From the NCBI GenBank assembly GCA_900319885.1, contig ONQH01000002.1:1-16843 (forward strand): DNA of 16,843 nt, in the 5' to 3' direction. Positions 6,973-15,900 of the stretch are shown one piece after another (within the stretch, counting starts at the first letter, position 1; each line of letters starts with the position of its first letter). The position numbers and the translations under genes were made by a program. The notes under the pieces were generated by a model, which was given only the letters and a program-made list of their open reading frames with translations, was not told the DNA's origin and did no database searches. The stretch comes from Candidatus Avelusimicrobium ruminicola. GTDB lineage: Bacteria; Elusimicrobiota; Elusimicrobia; Elusimicrobiales; Elusimicrobiaceae.

Positions 6973-9429
6973 CTACATTACCGGCGGGGCAGGCGGTTCG
7001 TTCGGGGCCTGCGGCGCTTGCGGCTCTTGGGGAGCCTGGGGCGCTAGCGGTTCTTCAGGGGCTTGCGGAGCCTGCGGAACGTGGGGCTGCTCGGGTGCTT
7101 GCGGAGCCTGCGGCTCTTGGGGCACCGGCGGTTCCTGCGGAGCGGACGTCGCCACTACCGGGGTAGCGGGTTCGGCATTTTGGCTCATACTAATCGCCCG
7201 CAAATCCGGCTCGCCGTTTTCATCCAGCGGCACAGCCCCCTTGGAAAATACTTCGCGCCCTACGGGGCAACCTTTGGCTTCAAATTCATCATAGAAGGTA
7301 GGCAAATTACCCGTGGGGGCAAATATCCCCTGCACTTTGCCGTTTTCATCTACGCCGGTCTGCACATAGCGGAACAAATCGGTAGATTGGATTTCGCCAT
7401 CTTTTTGACCATGCATTTCCGTAATATACGTAACTTTACGGGACCCGTCCGAAAAACGGGACAACTGCACAATCATATTGACGGCTGAAGAAATCATTTC
7501 GCGGATGACGTGTACCGGCAAATCTACCCCGGTTTGCAAGCACATGGCTTCCAAACGGGATAATCCGTCGCGCGGCGTATTGGCGTGGATGGTGGTAAGG
7601 GACCCTTCGTGACCGGTGTTCATGGCCTGTAACATATCCAATGCTTCTCCGCCACGACACTCCCCTACTACAATGCGGTCCGGACGCATACGCAAACAGT
7701 TCTTTACTAAATCCTGAATCGTAACCGCCCCTTTGCCTTCTACGTTTGGCGGACGGCTTTCCAAGGAAACCCAGTGCGGCTGTTGCAAACGAAGTTCCGC
7801 CGTATCTTCTACGGTAATGATACGTTCGTCGTCTGCAATATAGCCGGAAATAGCATTTAAGAAGGTGGTTTTACCGGTACCGGTACCGCCGCAAACAATG
7901 ATGTTTTTGCGGATTTTGACGCACTGCTTAATAAATTCCATACATTCCGGACTAATGGTTCCAAAGCGGTAGTAATCTTCCGGCCCGAACGGTTTTTGCG
8001 AGAAACGACGAATTGTCAGCGTCGGCCCGGAAACCGCCAACGGTGAAATAATGGCGTTTACACGGGAACCGTCTTTCAAACGGGCGTCCACAAGCGGCAC
8101 AGATTCGTCAATACGGCGGCCTAACGGGGCCACAATACGCTTAATTACCTGGACTACCTGGTCATTGTTTCTAAATTTGTATTTGGTCAGCGTCAGTTTC
8201 CCTTTTTGTTCAATAAAGATTTTATCAAACGCGTTGACCATAATTTCGGTAACGGCCGGGTCGCGCATGAGGACTTCCAGCGGCCCCAACCCTAAAATTT
8301 CGTCCAATAATTCCGACGAGAAACGCGCCCGCTGTTCGCGCGAGAACTGCAGGTTCGGTTGTTTTTGCAAAATATCATCTACAATCGCCGCCACGCGTTT
8401 GCGCGTTTGGTCGCTGGCGGAACTTTCGTCGCTTACCACAATGTGTTCAATTTCCAGCGTGTGGACGACTTCTTTGTGCACTTTTTGTTTCAGGTCATCC
8501 CAGAACGACAGTTTTGTTTTTTCGTCTCCTTCGTCGGACACTACGTGGCTTTGGGCAGACTCCGTTTTCCCGCTATTAAACAGCACCGGGCTCCAAATCT
8601 CTTGCGCGGCTTGGGTAAATTCGGCGTCGCTTACCGAGGAGGTCCAATCTTTGGGGGCGGGTTTCAAATCGCGGATTTTGGCCAGTACCAGGCGCAAGCC
8701 TTTTACCCACTCGGCTTGCGGGTTTACCACAATTTCCACCTCTTTGCGGTTGGACGTGGCCATAACATCTTCGTCCCACGGCAAGAATACATCCACCTCT
8801 TGCCCCAAGGAAGAGTAAAAGCGTTCTACTTCTTCGTAGGGAATAGAGCCGGGCATATCAAAGGCGTTACATATCACGCTGACCCGGTCCATAGGATAGT
8901 GTTGTTCTTTATAATCGTTAAAAAGTTGTACGGTGGAATTTAAGTGCGAGCGCGTAGCCTGCGAAATCCAAAACATCTTGTCGGCGATATCAAAGGCAAA
9001 TGCCTGCATAGGGAAACTGGAATCCACATCCAAGAAAATATCAAAAGTTTGCGCCAAACGCGACAAGATAGGAATTAGAATTTTGGGACTAATGGAGGCT
9101 ACCTGTGCCCGGGTATTACCCAACGGCAATACACCCACGCCCCATTGGGACATGGAGATTTTACCCCGCAACAGTCCGCCTACTACCGCAATATTGGTAT
9201 TGCCCAGCGTTTGCAAAATATCGGCCACGCTGACCGGTTTTTTAATATTCAAATAGAAACTATGTTCTTGACGAGCCAACGGATCTAACGGCACAATGAG
9301 CACCGGGCGTTTTTGAATACCGGCCCAGCCTAATGCCAAGTTAAGAGTAAGGGTAGTCTTCCCCGCGCCTTCCTTCGGCCCGGAGAACGCAATAATTTTT
9401 GCTTCCGACTTATTTTGTTCTGCTGCCAT
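6973..9429 (-). CDS. tadA: Fused CpaE/TadZ-like P-loop domain and CpaF/TadA pilus motor ATPase with proline-rich tail
   Basis: In most Tad loci CpaE/TadZ and CpaF/TadA are separate proteins; here they are one chain of 818 residues. Residues 10-255 form a MinD/ParA-type domain with a deviant Walker A ([10 protein letters not shown], 17-26, signature Lys19) and a degraded second motif (FLDVDSS, 132-138). Residues 300-360 are a charged linker. Residues 365-690 are the secretion ATPase: Walker [10 protein letters not shown] (514-522), Asp box ITVEDTAEL (538-546), Walker B region [14 protein letters not shown] (585-598) and His box [12 protein letters not shown] (606-617), all intact. The motor hydrolyses ATP to drive pilin insertion through TadB/TadC, while the first domain probably places the machine at a cell site. 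The last 65 residues are a low-complexity Pro/Gln/Glu/Ala tail. Six bases separate it from the secretin gene. The domain calls are firm; a sequencing-made fusion is unlikely because the linker reads through cleanly. Confidence 0.95.
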   Translation of the reverse strand: MAAEQNKSEAKIIAFSGPKEGAGKTTLTLNLALGWAGIQKRPVLIVPLDPLARQEHSFYLNIKKPVSVADILQTLGNTNIAVVGGLLRGKISMSQWGVGVLPLGNTRAQVASISPKILIPILSRLAQTFDIFLDVDSSFPMQAFAFDIADKMFWISQATRSHLNSTVQLFNDYKEQHYPMDRVSVICNAFDMPGSIPYEEVERFYSSLGQEVDVFLPWDEDVMATSNRKEVEIVVNPQAEWVKGLRLVLAKIRDLKPAPKDWTSSVSDAEFTQAAQEIWSPVLFNSGKTESAQSHVVSDEGDEKTKLSFWDDLKQKVHKEVVHTLEIEHIVVSDESSASDQTRKRVAAIVDDILQKQPNLQFSREQRARFSSELLDEILGLGPLEVLMRDPAVTEIMVNAFDKIFIEQKGKLTLTKYKFRNNDQVVQVIKRIVAPLGRRIDESVPLVDARLKDGSRVNAIISPLAVSGPTLTIRRFSQKPFGPEDYYRFGTISPECMEFIKQCVKIRKNIIVCGGTGTGKTTFLNAISGYIADDERIITVEDTAELRLQQPHWVSLESRPPNVEGKGAVTIQDLVKNCLRMRPDRIVVGECRGGEALDMLQAMNTGHEGSLTTIHANTPRDGLSRLEAMCLQTGVDLPVHVIREMISSAVNMIVQLSRFSDGSRKVTYITEMHGQKDGEIQSTDLFRYVQTGVDENGKVQGIFAPTGNLPTFYDEFEAKGCPVGREVFSKGAVPLDENGEPDLRAISMSQNAEPATPVVATSAPQEPPVPQEPQAPQAPEQPHVPQAPQAPEEPLAPQAPQEPQAPQAPNEPPAPPVM
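6975..7150 (-). repeat. Minisatellite-like repeats encoding the proline-rich tail of the motor ATPase
   Basis: The end of the ATPase gene is made of short in-frame repeats of PQAP, PQEP and PEEP units. At DNA level a 17-base direct repeat occurs at 7061-7077 and 7097-7113, 36 bases apart, and related blocks flank it. The spacing is a multiple of three, so gain or loss of units would keep the frame. Confidence 0.8.
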
Positions 9430-9435
9430 ATCTAA

Positions 9436-10182
9436 CTATTCAACAATTTCCACTGTAATAAATAAGAAAAGCGAACGTTGTTCTTCCGTCACGTCTTTAT
9501 TCTTAAACAAAAGTCCAATCAAAGGAATGCGCCCCAAGAACGGTACGCGGTCTTCGCTGACGTTGCGCGCACTGCTCTTTAAGCCGCCGATTACAAGCGT
9601 TTCCCCACTGTTTAACTCTACGTGGGTTTCCACGGAACGGTTCGTAAAAGAAGGTGCTGTAGCGGTACCGATTACAACCGTACGGGAATAGTCCACCGTG
9701 GAGACTTCCAACTGGACGCTCACGTCAATAATGTTGTTGCGTTCCGGAATAATAGTAGGAAGGACGTTAAGCAAAATACCGTAATCTTCCAACTGGGAGC
9801 CTACCCCTTGGTTGTTCACCACCGGTATCGGGACTCTGCCCCCCACCGTAATACGGGCCTGGTTACCGGACGCAGTAACGATTTTCGGGTTGGAAAGCAC
9901 CTGGGCACGCCCTTCGGTTTCCATCAAACGCAAACGCGTAGTAACCGCTGTTTTACGTTGAAATTCCCCTAACGACAAAATCCCCGGGATGGTGGCTTCT
10001 TCAAAATCAAATAATTGGTTCCAAGAAAACCCTTTTACACTTTGTAGTGAACCGCTGATTTCCACCACATCCGCGCTAACGGCCACCAATCGCGTCTTTT
10101 TAGCCTGTACACCGCTAGGTGCTAACATGCTAAGCAAGAAAACTGCCCCTGCAACTGCGTATGTAATTTTTCTATTTGTCAT
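9436..10182 (-). CDS. cpaC: Short CpaC/RcpA-like secretin (outer-membrane pilus pore, C-terminal domain only)
   Basis: The 248-residue protein has a signal peptide (1-27, ending GVQA) and then passes almost at once into the secretin core. Seen are the entry strands (TTRLRLMETEGRAQVLSNPKI split as 82-101), the gate region GGRVPIPVV (114-122), the stretch LEDYGILLNVLPTI (131-144), the motif GETLVIGGL (193-201) and the secretin signature VPFLGRIPLIGLLF (213-226). Typical CpaC/RcpA proteins have about 450-550 residues with N-terminal ring domains before this core; those are missing here, leaving only about 55 residues. The chain starts directly after the cpaB stop with a TAGGAC site overlapping it, and no upstream in-frame secretin sequence is left out, so truncation by frameshift is not indicated. 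It should form the outer-membrane pore. The fold call is firm; how the pore is tied to CpaB without N-domains is open. Confidence 0.92.
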   Translation of the reverse strand: MTNRKITYAVAGAVFLLSMLAPSGVQAKKTRLVAVSADVVEISGSLQSVKGFSWNQLFDFEEATIPGILSLGEFQRKTAVTTRLRLMETEGRAQVLSNPKIVTASGNQARITVGGRVPIPVVNNQGVGSQLEDYGILLNVLPTIIPERNNIIDVSVQLEVSTVDYSRTVVIGTATAPSFTNRSVETHVELNSGETLVIGGLKSSARNVSEDRVPFLGRIPLIGLLFKNKDVTEEQRSLFLFITVEIVE

Positions 10183-10190
10183 GTGTCGTC

Positions 10191-10949
10191 CTATTGATTA
10201 AATAATTTTTCAAATGTGGCAATTTCCATAATATACTGCGTTACATCCCCGTGAGAACGTAAGATTACAGAAATTTTACCTTCTTGCTGCGCTAAGGCCA
10301 GGTACTGGGCATCACGCGGCGAAAGTGCCAACGCCAAAGAGGTGCTGTCCGAATAGGCGGAAGCGTCATCATCTTTGTTCTTTAAGGCATTGGCGGTTTT
10401 GGCATCCAACCCTTGGCCCAAGTCACTTCCCACGCCCAACACTTTTACGTTCTGCAAAAGGGTTACGGTAATATTTTGCTGAACACCGCTTTTCATGGTA
10501 GCTTGGAAAGTAAACAAAATATCTACGTTATCATCCGGTTTAATGAGCGAACCGGTAGCCACAGGAATATCGGAAACAATAAACCCACGCATTTGAACCG
10601 GGATTTTGCTGGATAGCCCTGCCTCCGGAGACAAGGAGGTAATGGCATATTTGGAAATCTGGTTCCCTTTGGGGATTTGAATACGTGCTACCGCATTTTC
10701 AATGGCTTTGAAATCCGCATCCGTGGTATAGGTGAAAGCATCTTTTTGTAAGTACGCTGCCGGTACCGGGACCGTTTTAATAAAATCGCGTTTGATGACT
10801 TCGCGTTCTTTAATGTCGCGCGTAGGCACAAACACATATTTGGAATTAGCGGACGCGTTAAGCCGTTTTTCGGCACGGCTCACAATCATAGCATATACTA
10901 TAGCTGCTAACACAGCCAGTAAGAGCGGTAGTAAAAAACCTTTTTTCAT
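10191..10949 (-). CDS. cpaB: CpaB/RcpC pilus assembly protein (SAF domain)
   Basis: The product has 252 residues, close to the usual CpaB length. An N-terminal membrane helix (about 4-22) anchors it. A SAF domain follows at about 38-103 (VFVPTRDIKEREVIKRDFI, IPKGNQISKYAI), then the CpaB/RcpC C-terminal domain (GFIVSDIPVATGSLIKPDDNVDIL, and VTLLQNVKVLGVG), ending near 245. The VDI and LLQNVKVL strings are characteristic. In Caulobacter and Aggregatibacter this protein is a periplasmic component that links the outer-membrane secretin with the rest of the machine and may bind peptidoglycan; the cleft-like SAF fold is related to antifreeze and FlgA proteins. An AAGGAG ribosome site lies five bases before the ATG. 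A 43-base AT-rich spacer separates it from the TadE-like gene, the widest gap inside the operon. The identification is firm. Confidence 0.95.
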   Translation of the reverse strand: MKKGFLLPLLLAVLAAIVYAMIVSRAEKRLNASANSKYVFVPTRDIKEREVIKRDFIKTVPVPAAYLQKDAFTYTTDADFKAIENAVARIQIPKGNQISKYAITSLSPEAGLSSKIPVQMRGFIVSDIPVATGSLIKPDDNVDILFTFQATMKSGVQQNITVTLLQNVKVLGVGSDLGQGLDAKTANALKNKDDDASAYSDSTSLALALSPRDAQYLALAQQEGKISVILRSHGDVTQYIMEIATFEKLFNQ

Positions 10950-10954
10950 TTTGT

Positions 10955-10960
10955 CTCCTT
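10955..10960 (-). promoter_or_regulatory. Ribosome binding site of cpaB
   Basis: The minus strand reads AAGGAG, five bases before the cpaB ATG at 10949. It marks the start of translation after the widest spacer inside the operon and argues against a longer upstream start. Confidence 0.75.
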
Positions 10961-10992
10961 ACAACTAAATTAAATACAATCTAAAATCGGTA

Positions 10993-11478
10993 CTATCGTT
11001 GATCCGAACTTAAATAGGCCTTCTCCACAGGCATACGGGCCGTAGCCGTTAATTTACGGATCCCATTTGTGCGGGGTTCATCCGCCAAAATATAACTGGT
11101 ACCCGGATACGCCAACTTAAGCGGATACACTACTGTTACTACTACATCTTGGTGACGGTGTTTTTTGTACATCGGGTCAATACCCGTAGTTTCCACCTTC
11201 ACCTGCACGGTAAGTCGTTCAGCTTCTTGCCCAAAGACTTTCCGTTTGGCGTGCTCAATTTTTTGCTGCATAACGGTACGGTTGGCAATACCGCTGGGTT
11301 TATCCGTGCCCACTAACGCAGCAATACGCGCAAATTCATAGGAAGCGTGATTTAATATAATCGTGCGGTAAGCAATATTGCCATATTCCAGTACAAAGAA
11401 AATTACTAATATGAATACGGGCAAAATGAGCATTAACTCTACGGTTACCTGGCCACGCCTCCTATGAAAAATTCGCAT
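10993..11478 (-). CDS. tadE: TadE-like pseudopilin (minor pilin)
   Basis: The product has 161 residues. A basic leader (MRIFHRRRG) is followed by QVTVELMLILPVFILVIFFVLE, the prepilin-peptidase site (cut after Gly9, Glu at +5) and a single hydrophobic helix of about 20 residues, the mark of TadE/TadF pseudopilins. The rest (about 35-160) is a soluble, polar domain with ARIAALVG and a beta-rich C-terminal half. Compared with Flp pilins it is much longer, so it should be a minor subunit needed to start or regulate assembly, exposed to the periplasm. It starts three bases after the second Flp pilin and has no clear ribosome site, which fits low expression by coupling to the pilin. Assignment to TadE rather than TadF or TadG is by single helix and leader length; moderately certain. 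Confidence 0.88.
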   Translation of the reverse strand: MRIFHRRRGQVTVELMLILPVFILVIFFVLEYGNIAYRTIILNHASYEFARIAALVGTDKPSGIANRTVMQQKIEHAKRKVFGQEAERLTVQVKVETTGIDPMYKKHRHQDVVVTVVYPLKLAYPGTSYILADEPRTNGIRKLTATARMPVEKAYLSSDQR

Positions 11479-11481
11479 AAC

Positions 11482-11706
11482 TTAGTTGGCGCTGTTGATA
11501 CTACCCAAGATTTTTTGTTTTACATTGTCCCATACTTCAGGCATAGCACTCTTAATCAAGCCCCCAGCAGCTAAGGCAACCCCCACTACCACTACGAGCA
11601 TGAGCACGTATTCTACGGTGTTTTGCCCTTCTTTTTTGGTAAGCGTACCCAAGGCTTTGGCTTTGAGCATATCTACCTTATTTTGCAACATTACGATATA
11701 TTTCAT
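11482..11706 (-). CDS. flp2: Flp-type major pilin (second of two tandem pilins)
   Basis: This is a 74-residue prepilin with a long positively charged leader (1-27) ending in KKEG. The processing site G/QNTVEY (cut after Gly27, Glu at +5, Tyr at +6) is the Flp signature, followed by a 20-residue hydrophobic helix (VLMLVVVVGVALAAGGLI) and a short polar C-terminus, giving a 47-residue mature pilin typical of Flp/TadA pili. It is probably the main structural subunit because it carries by far the best ribosome site in the operon, a full AGGAGG five bases before the ATG. From Met13 its leader (MLKAKALGTLTKKEG) aligns with that of the first pilin (MLKNGKKVLTTKKG), so the two are likely paralogues with a start extended in this copy. 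The translation start at 11706 follows from the ribosome site. Confidence in Flp class is high, in major role moderate. Confidence 0.93.
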   Translation of the reverse strand: MKYIVMLQNKVDMLKAKALGTLTKKEGQNTVEYVLMLVVVVGVALAAGGLIKSAMPEVWDNVKQKILGSINSAN

Positions 11707-11711
11707 AACAT

Positions 11712-11717
11712 CCTCCT
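11712..11717 (-). promoter_or_regulatory. Strong ribosome binding site of the second Flp pilin
   Basis: The minus strand reads AGGAGG, a complete anti-16S match, five bases before the pilin ATG at 11706. It lies in a 24-base spacer after the first pilin. No other gene in the operon has as strong a site, which suggests this pilin is made in excess over its neighbours. Confidence 0.8.
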
Positions 11718-11730
11718 AACTCCTAAATTT

Positions 11731-11913
11731 TTATCCTGCGTTATAATCCGTCAAAATAATGCGGGCACCTTGGTCAAACTGCTGAGGCACCAAGTGCGAA
11801 TACAATATATAGAAAGAAAGGAACGCCCCCATCAGCCCGGCCACTACGATAATATATTCCACCGTACCTTGGCCTTTTTTTGTAGTAAGAACTTTCTTTC
11901 CGTTTTTCAACAT
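11731..11913 (-). CDS. flp1: Flp-type pilin (first of two tandem pilins)
   Basis: This is a 60-residue prepilin. The leader (1-14, MLKNGKKVLTTKKG) ends before the processing site G/QGTVEY (Glu at +5), and the hydrophobic helix follows (IIVVAGLMGAFLSFYILY). Its mature form has about 46 residues, ending in a more polar, aromatic tail (PQQFDQGARIILTDYNAG) that differs from the second pilin. The ATG lies three bases after the stop of the PorV-like gene, and the ribosome site is weak (TAGGG), so translation is probably coupled to it. It may be a minor pilin, tip pilin or co-major subunit. The Flp call rests on leader, E+5 and Y+6 motif and length and is firm; its share of the fibre is unknown. Confidence 0.9.
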   Translation of the reverse strand: MLKNGKKVLTTKKGQGTVEYIIVVAGLMGAFLSFYILYSHLVPQQFDQGARIILTDYNAG

Positions 11914-11916
11914 ACC

Positions 11917-12903
11917 CTAAAATTGGATAGACACCGCAATCTGTTGCGACGTGCCTAACGCCCCAAACGGGGTGACTGCATAATCCAGCGAGGCACCGTA
12001 ACCAAAGAGTTCCCCACTATATACACCGGCCCCGAAGGACACGCGGGAGGTTTCTTCCAACCCTACTTTTTCTACCCAACTATCTTCGGTATTGATGCCG
12101 GTATTGTCGCGCGTATAATACCCTACGCGCAAATCAAAGCGTGCCACTTGGAGTAAATCTTCGGGAATATGGATTTCCAACCCTACCCCGTAGCGGGCCT
12201 TATCGTCGCTATATTTGGTATATTCACCCGAAATGGTGAAATAGCGCGTATTCAAATCGGCCCCTAAGCGCAGCCCGCGCGGCATTTCGTCTTTGTCGCC
12301 AATGTTTACTATCGCACCGCCTAAGCCTAACCAGTTTACCAGGCGCAGTTTGGCCCCCACATCAAAACCTACGTTATCGTAGTGATTGTGGCCGCCGGTA
12401 TTTCCCCCGCGGTACAAACGTTCCGTTACGTATTTAGCAGTGGCACCAATTTGCAATTTTTGGTTGATAAATCCGCGCGCAATAGACAGGCTGCCTACAA
12501 AGTTTTGCACCGGGATACCTACTTCCGGGTTTTTGTCCCCCCATTCGTCACGGAAGTCAAAGTCGTCCATATCCATATAGTTGACGGTTAAGCCGATAAT
12601 CGTTTTACCGATCGGTTGCAAGTAAGCCAGCGTACGGGCTTTGTAGCCTTGCAAATAATCCATATAGGTAAACTGGAGTTCGCGCGTGGTGGCGCTGGCA
12701 GAACCGGCCGGGTTCCAAAACAAGGCTTCCGGCCCGTCGGCGACGGACACAAACGCATTACCTAGCGCTTGGGCACGCGGGGCACCCGCGTCAATCTTTA
12801 AGAAGGCCCCCGCACTGGTACCGGCTTTGCTGCTGATAGCCAATGCGTTGGTGCTTAACAGTCCAACTAATAAACCTGCGATGACTAAGTTTGATATCTT
12901 CAT
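11917..12903 (-). CDS. PorV/PorQ-family outer-membrane beta-barrel protein
   Basis: The 328-residue product has a signal peptide (1-22, ending NALA). The opening of the mature part, AGTSAGAFLKIDAGAPRAQALGNAF followed by VSVADGPEALFWNPAG when read in two pieces, is the PorV/PorQ family signature. The rest shows many alternating strands (FTYMDYLQGY, IGLTVNYMDM, FDVGAKLRL, LEIHIPEDLL), expected for a FadL-like barrel, and it ends on an aromatic residue (ISVQF), a typical outer-membrane C-terminus. In Bacteroidota PorV shuttles type IX secretion cargo, but PorV/PorQ-type barrels also occur in phyla without that system. Its start is set by an AGAGGAAG site nine bases ahead, just after an extended -10. 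It heads the pilus operon and lies next to a giant protein with a type IX-like C-terminal domain. The family is likely; the function is inferred. Confidence 0.88.
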   Translation of the reverse strand: MKISNLVIAGLLVGLLSTNALAISSKAGTSAGAFLKIDAGAPRAQALGNAFVSVADGPEALFWNPAGSASATTRELQFTYMDYLQGYKARTLAYLQPIGKTIIGLTVNYMDMDDFDFRDEWGDKNPEVGIPVQNFVGSLSIARGFINQKLQIGATAKYVTERLYRGGNTGGHNHYDNVGFDVGAKLRLVNWLGLGGAIVNIGDKDEMPRGLRLGADLNTRYFTISGEYTKYSDDKARYGVGLEIHIPEDLLQVARFDLRVGYYTRDNTGINTEDSWVEKVGLEETSRVSFGAGVYSGELFGYGASLDYAVTPFGALGTSQQIAVSIQF

Positions 12904-12912
12904 AAATTCGTT

Positions 12913-12932
12913 CTTCCTCTTATATTATAGCA
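12913..12932 (-). promoter_or_regulatory. Extended -10 promoter and ribosome site at the head of the pilus operon
   Basis: In the 38-base gap after the giant surface gene the minus strand reads TGCTATAAT (12924-12932), a perfect extended -10. No good -35 match is seen, which an extended -10 can do without. About 7 bases after the box a transcript could start, giving a short leader with the ribosome site AGAGGAAG (12913-12920). No hairpin terminator is seen in this gap, so read-through from upstream is also possible. Confidence 0.6.
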
Positions 12933-12941
12933 CGAAGTAAC

Positions 12942-15900
12942 CTACGGGATTAAGATTTTAACCACCTTTTGGCAATGTTCGCGCCCGTTATAAGCCTTGA
13001 AATCTACCAACCCGAAGTACACCCCGCGGGCTACTTTTTTACCGTGTTGGTTGGTGCGGTCCCACTTACAGCGTAGTGCCGCGTTACGTACGTTTCTAAA
13101 CGTGCCGGACTCCACCAGTTCATCATTCGTTAAGCGCGTGGTGCTGATGTTGTTATCCGGCTGGAAGTAGAAGTTAGAACCGATAGTGGTGCGGTAGTTG
13201 TTCGCGTCCACACAATCGTAATCGGCATTACGTACCAGGTCGCCCGCCAAGTTGAAGTATTTAATAGATATTGTACCCGGCACCGGCATCTTGGTAATTT
13301 CCAGCGTACCTTTGCTGGCGTCGTTAAGCGGGTTGGGGTAGAAGAACACCGTCTTCTTCCAATCGTCGCAGACGAAGCGTCCGTCGCCAATGGCAATGGT
13401 AGCCTTGTGTAAGTTTTGGTATTCGTACGTATCGGCCACGCGTTGAATCTTCCATTTCATCGGGTCGGCGCTCGTGTCGTCGCCAAAGAGCACTTCGCCC
13501 GTTACCGTATCAATGGCCGCGGTATCCAGCGAGGTTACGAAGCGGAACGGATAGATTCCGTCGGGTACTTCTTGGCCGGCATAGTCTAGGCCGTCCCATA
13601 CTTCTTCTACCAAGGTAGTACCGGGGCGGATACCCACAATGGAGCGCACAAGCACTTCGCGGATATCTTGTACTTCCAAGCCCGTGGTGGGGTTACGTAA
13701 CGTACCTTTGGAATAGTCAAAGATCGTGGTACCCGGTTTGAAAATTTGGATGGCTACTTTCATCGGTACAGATACCTGATAGCCAATCTTCATATTTTGA
13801 CCGCGCTCGGAAATGGCGTAGTTATCGGCCTCTAACAAGTCAAACACTTTTAAGAGGTCCGCATTGAGCGTGATGGATTTAACCGTAGGATCATACAAGC
13901 CGGCATCCGGATAGTTGCGCGCGGTAAGGCGCACTTCGTAAATACCCGGTTTGACGTAGTTGCCGGTATGATCGGTACCATCCCAGTAAATTTTGCGGAT
14001 AGCGTTAGCGTCAAAGTGACCGGTGTTGGCAATCGTCATGGTGGAGAGGAACTTGCAGATTTCCCCCGCCGCATTGGTACGGGATTCGTACACGTTGACG
14101 TTGCTGGAAAGCACGTTGTCGGTCACCGGCGAGCACATATTCGGCTCTAACGCTACGATAGCCACTTCCACCTGCGCCGCGCGAGAGATAGAGAAGTTAA
14201 TCTCATACGGCGGGATGAAGGTGAGCGTAGTGGACGAAGCATTAAAGAGTTGCGGTGCGTTGGCAAACACAGCCACACTGCCATCCAAGAAGTACACCGG
14301 CCCGCGGGTCACGTTGATTTTGCTGACCACTTTGTCAGAAGCGTAGAGGTAGTCTTCTTGTTGGACGTCAATGTTCTGTACATTATCACTTTCCCGGCCT
14401 TGTCTGAAAGGTTCACCGGAAATGGTGTATGTATGACCACTGCCAAACGTTTTGCCCGCATCACGTTGTGCGTCATAATAATACCGGTTAAACGGCTCGT
14501 TGGAGCGCGCGGAGAGGAAGAACGGATATTGACCATCCGGCAACATTTCGTACGGGCAGTTGGCCTTTTCGTTCTGGTTTTGACATTTGGCAATTTCCTC
14601 AGCGGTATGGCGACCGGAATCCGGGGTGGGGTTGTAGAAATACAACGCATCCCATTCTTCCATATTGATCACGTCATCGCCATTGCTCAGTTTAGTGCGG
14701 TTAATGGTGTGAATCGGTTGCAAGCGCACATCCAACACGCCCGAGGCTGCCTCTTCGGCAGTGGCAGGGTAGTTGGTAAACGTCTTATCATTGACGTAGA
14801 TACACGCTGTTTGGGTTTGATTGACCTTAGCCGGATCTACATATCCGTCCGTAAAGATAGCAGTATCCGCTTTGTTACACACCCGGGGCGGCCAAGCAGC
14901 GGCTGTGTCGGTGGTTACATCCAGCAGTTCTTGTTTTAAGTAGACCGTATAGAGCATTTCCCCGGAATTTTCATCTGTAGCATACGGCTCGTTATTATGG
15001 TAGTAGTGCCCGTCCGGCAGATTGTTCGGATCATCATCCGGGTTATGATTCAAGTTCGTAAGATCATCATTAAGATCTCTATTACCATAAATACTATATT
15101 CACTGGCACTGGTCCAAGTATTGCGAACGCCGACTAGTTTTCCAGAAACCGTAGCCGTTGAATACCGCACTATAGAACCATTTGCAGGGATTTCCGCAAT
15201 AGTGGCTTGGATACCGCCCGTTGGGGTAAGTTCCACATTGGCTAACGAGGTTTGCCCCGTCAGTTTACCCGTATACGTGGCAGTTACTTTGGCCCCGTTA
15301 TATTCTCCGGTCAAGGCATTATAATCCGGGATGACTACATCCTTATTATATATATTGATCTGCGTGTTCATGGTTTTGGACAAATGATACGAGATCGTAG
15401 CCTTTGCGTTGCTATCACCATAAACATCCGTCGTGGCCACGTCCACCACGCGGTACATATCCACGGGGAATACCACAATGGCTTCGTTGGATTGCGCGGG
15501 GAACATAGCATCCATGGCTTTGACGCGGAACATATAGGTTCCGGGGTAGACCATGCGGCCTTGATCGTCGCGCCCGTCCCACGTTAAGGTGTTAAGTTGT
15601 TGGGAAACGTTCGGTTCGCCCTCTTTTAAGGTAATATGTTTTACTACCACACCGGCGGTGTTTTCCACCGTGGCGATTACTTGCGCGTCGCGGTCCAGTG
15701 CGTATTTGAAGATGAACGGATCCAACCCGTACGCCGTGGGGCTGGAGCCTAACGTAGCATAGCCGACCGGTTGCAACGTAATACCTACCAGTCCGCGTTC
15801 CAATTCCAACGTTCCCACGGTGTATTTTAAGGTTTTGACACCGGTAAATTGTCTATTATTGTTAGCGGCAGAATAACTACACTCTTTATTTGCCTCAAAG

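Larger units (their letters stand above)
574..12932 (-). other. Apparent single operon from the PorV-like gene to the thioredoxin-fold gene
   Basis: Thirteen genes in a row on one strand have gaps of 2-43 bases, beginning after an extended -10 and ending at a GC-rich hairpin. No convincing internal promoter or terminator was seen. It contains barrel, two pilins, TadE, CpaB, secretin, fused ATPase, TadB, TadC, TPR protein, HAMP sensor, small membrane protein and thiol protein. Confidence 0.65.

Noticed and set aside
6935..7294. Glycine/cysteine-rich open frame on the plus strand
   Set aside because: It is the antisense of the proline-rich repeat tail of the ATPase; the composition follows from those codons, and there is no ribosome site or independent support.
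8051..8943. Two long overlapping plus-strand open frames
   Set aside because: They are shadows of the fused ATPase gene, whose motifs are intact on the minus strand.
14250..14939. 229-codon open frame on the plus strand
   Set aside because: It lies wholly inside the giant repeat gene on the other strand, shows no domain pattern and starts without a ribosome site.
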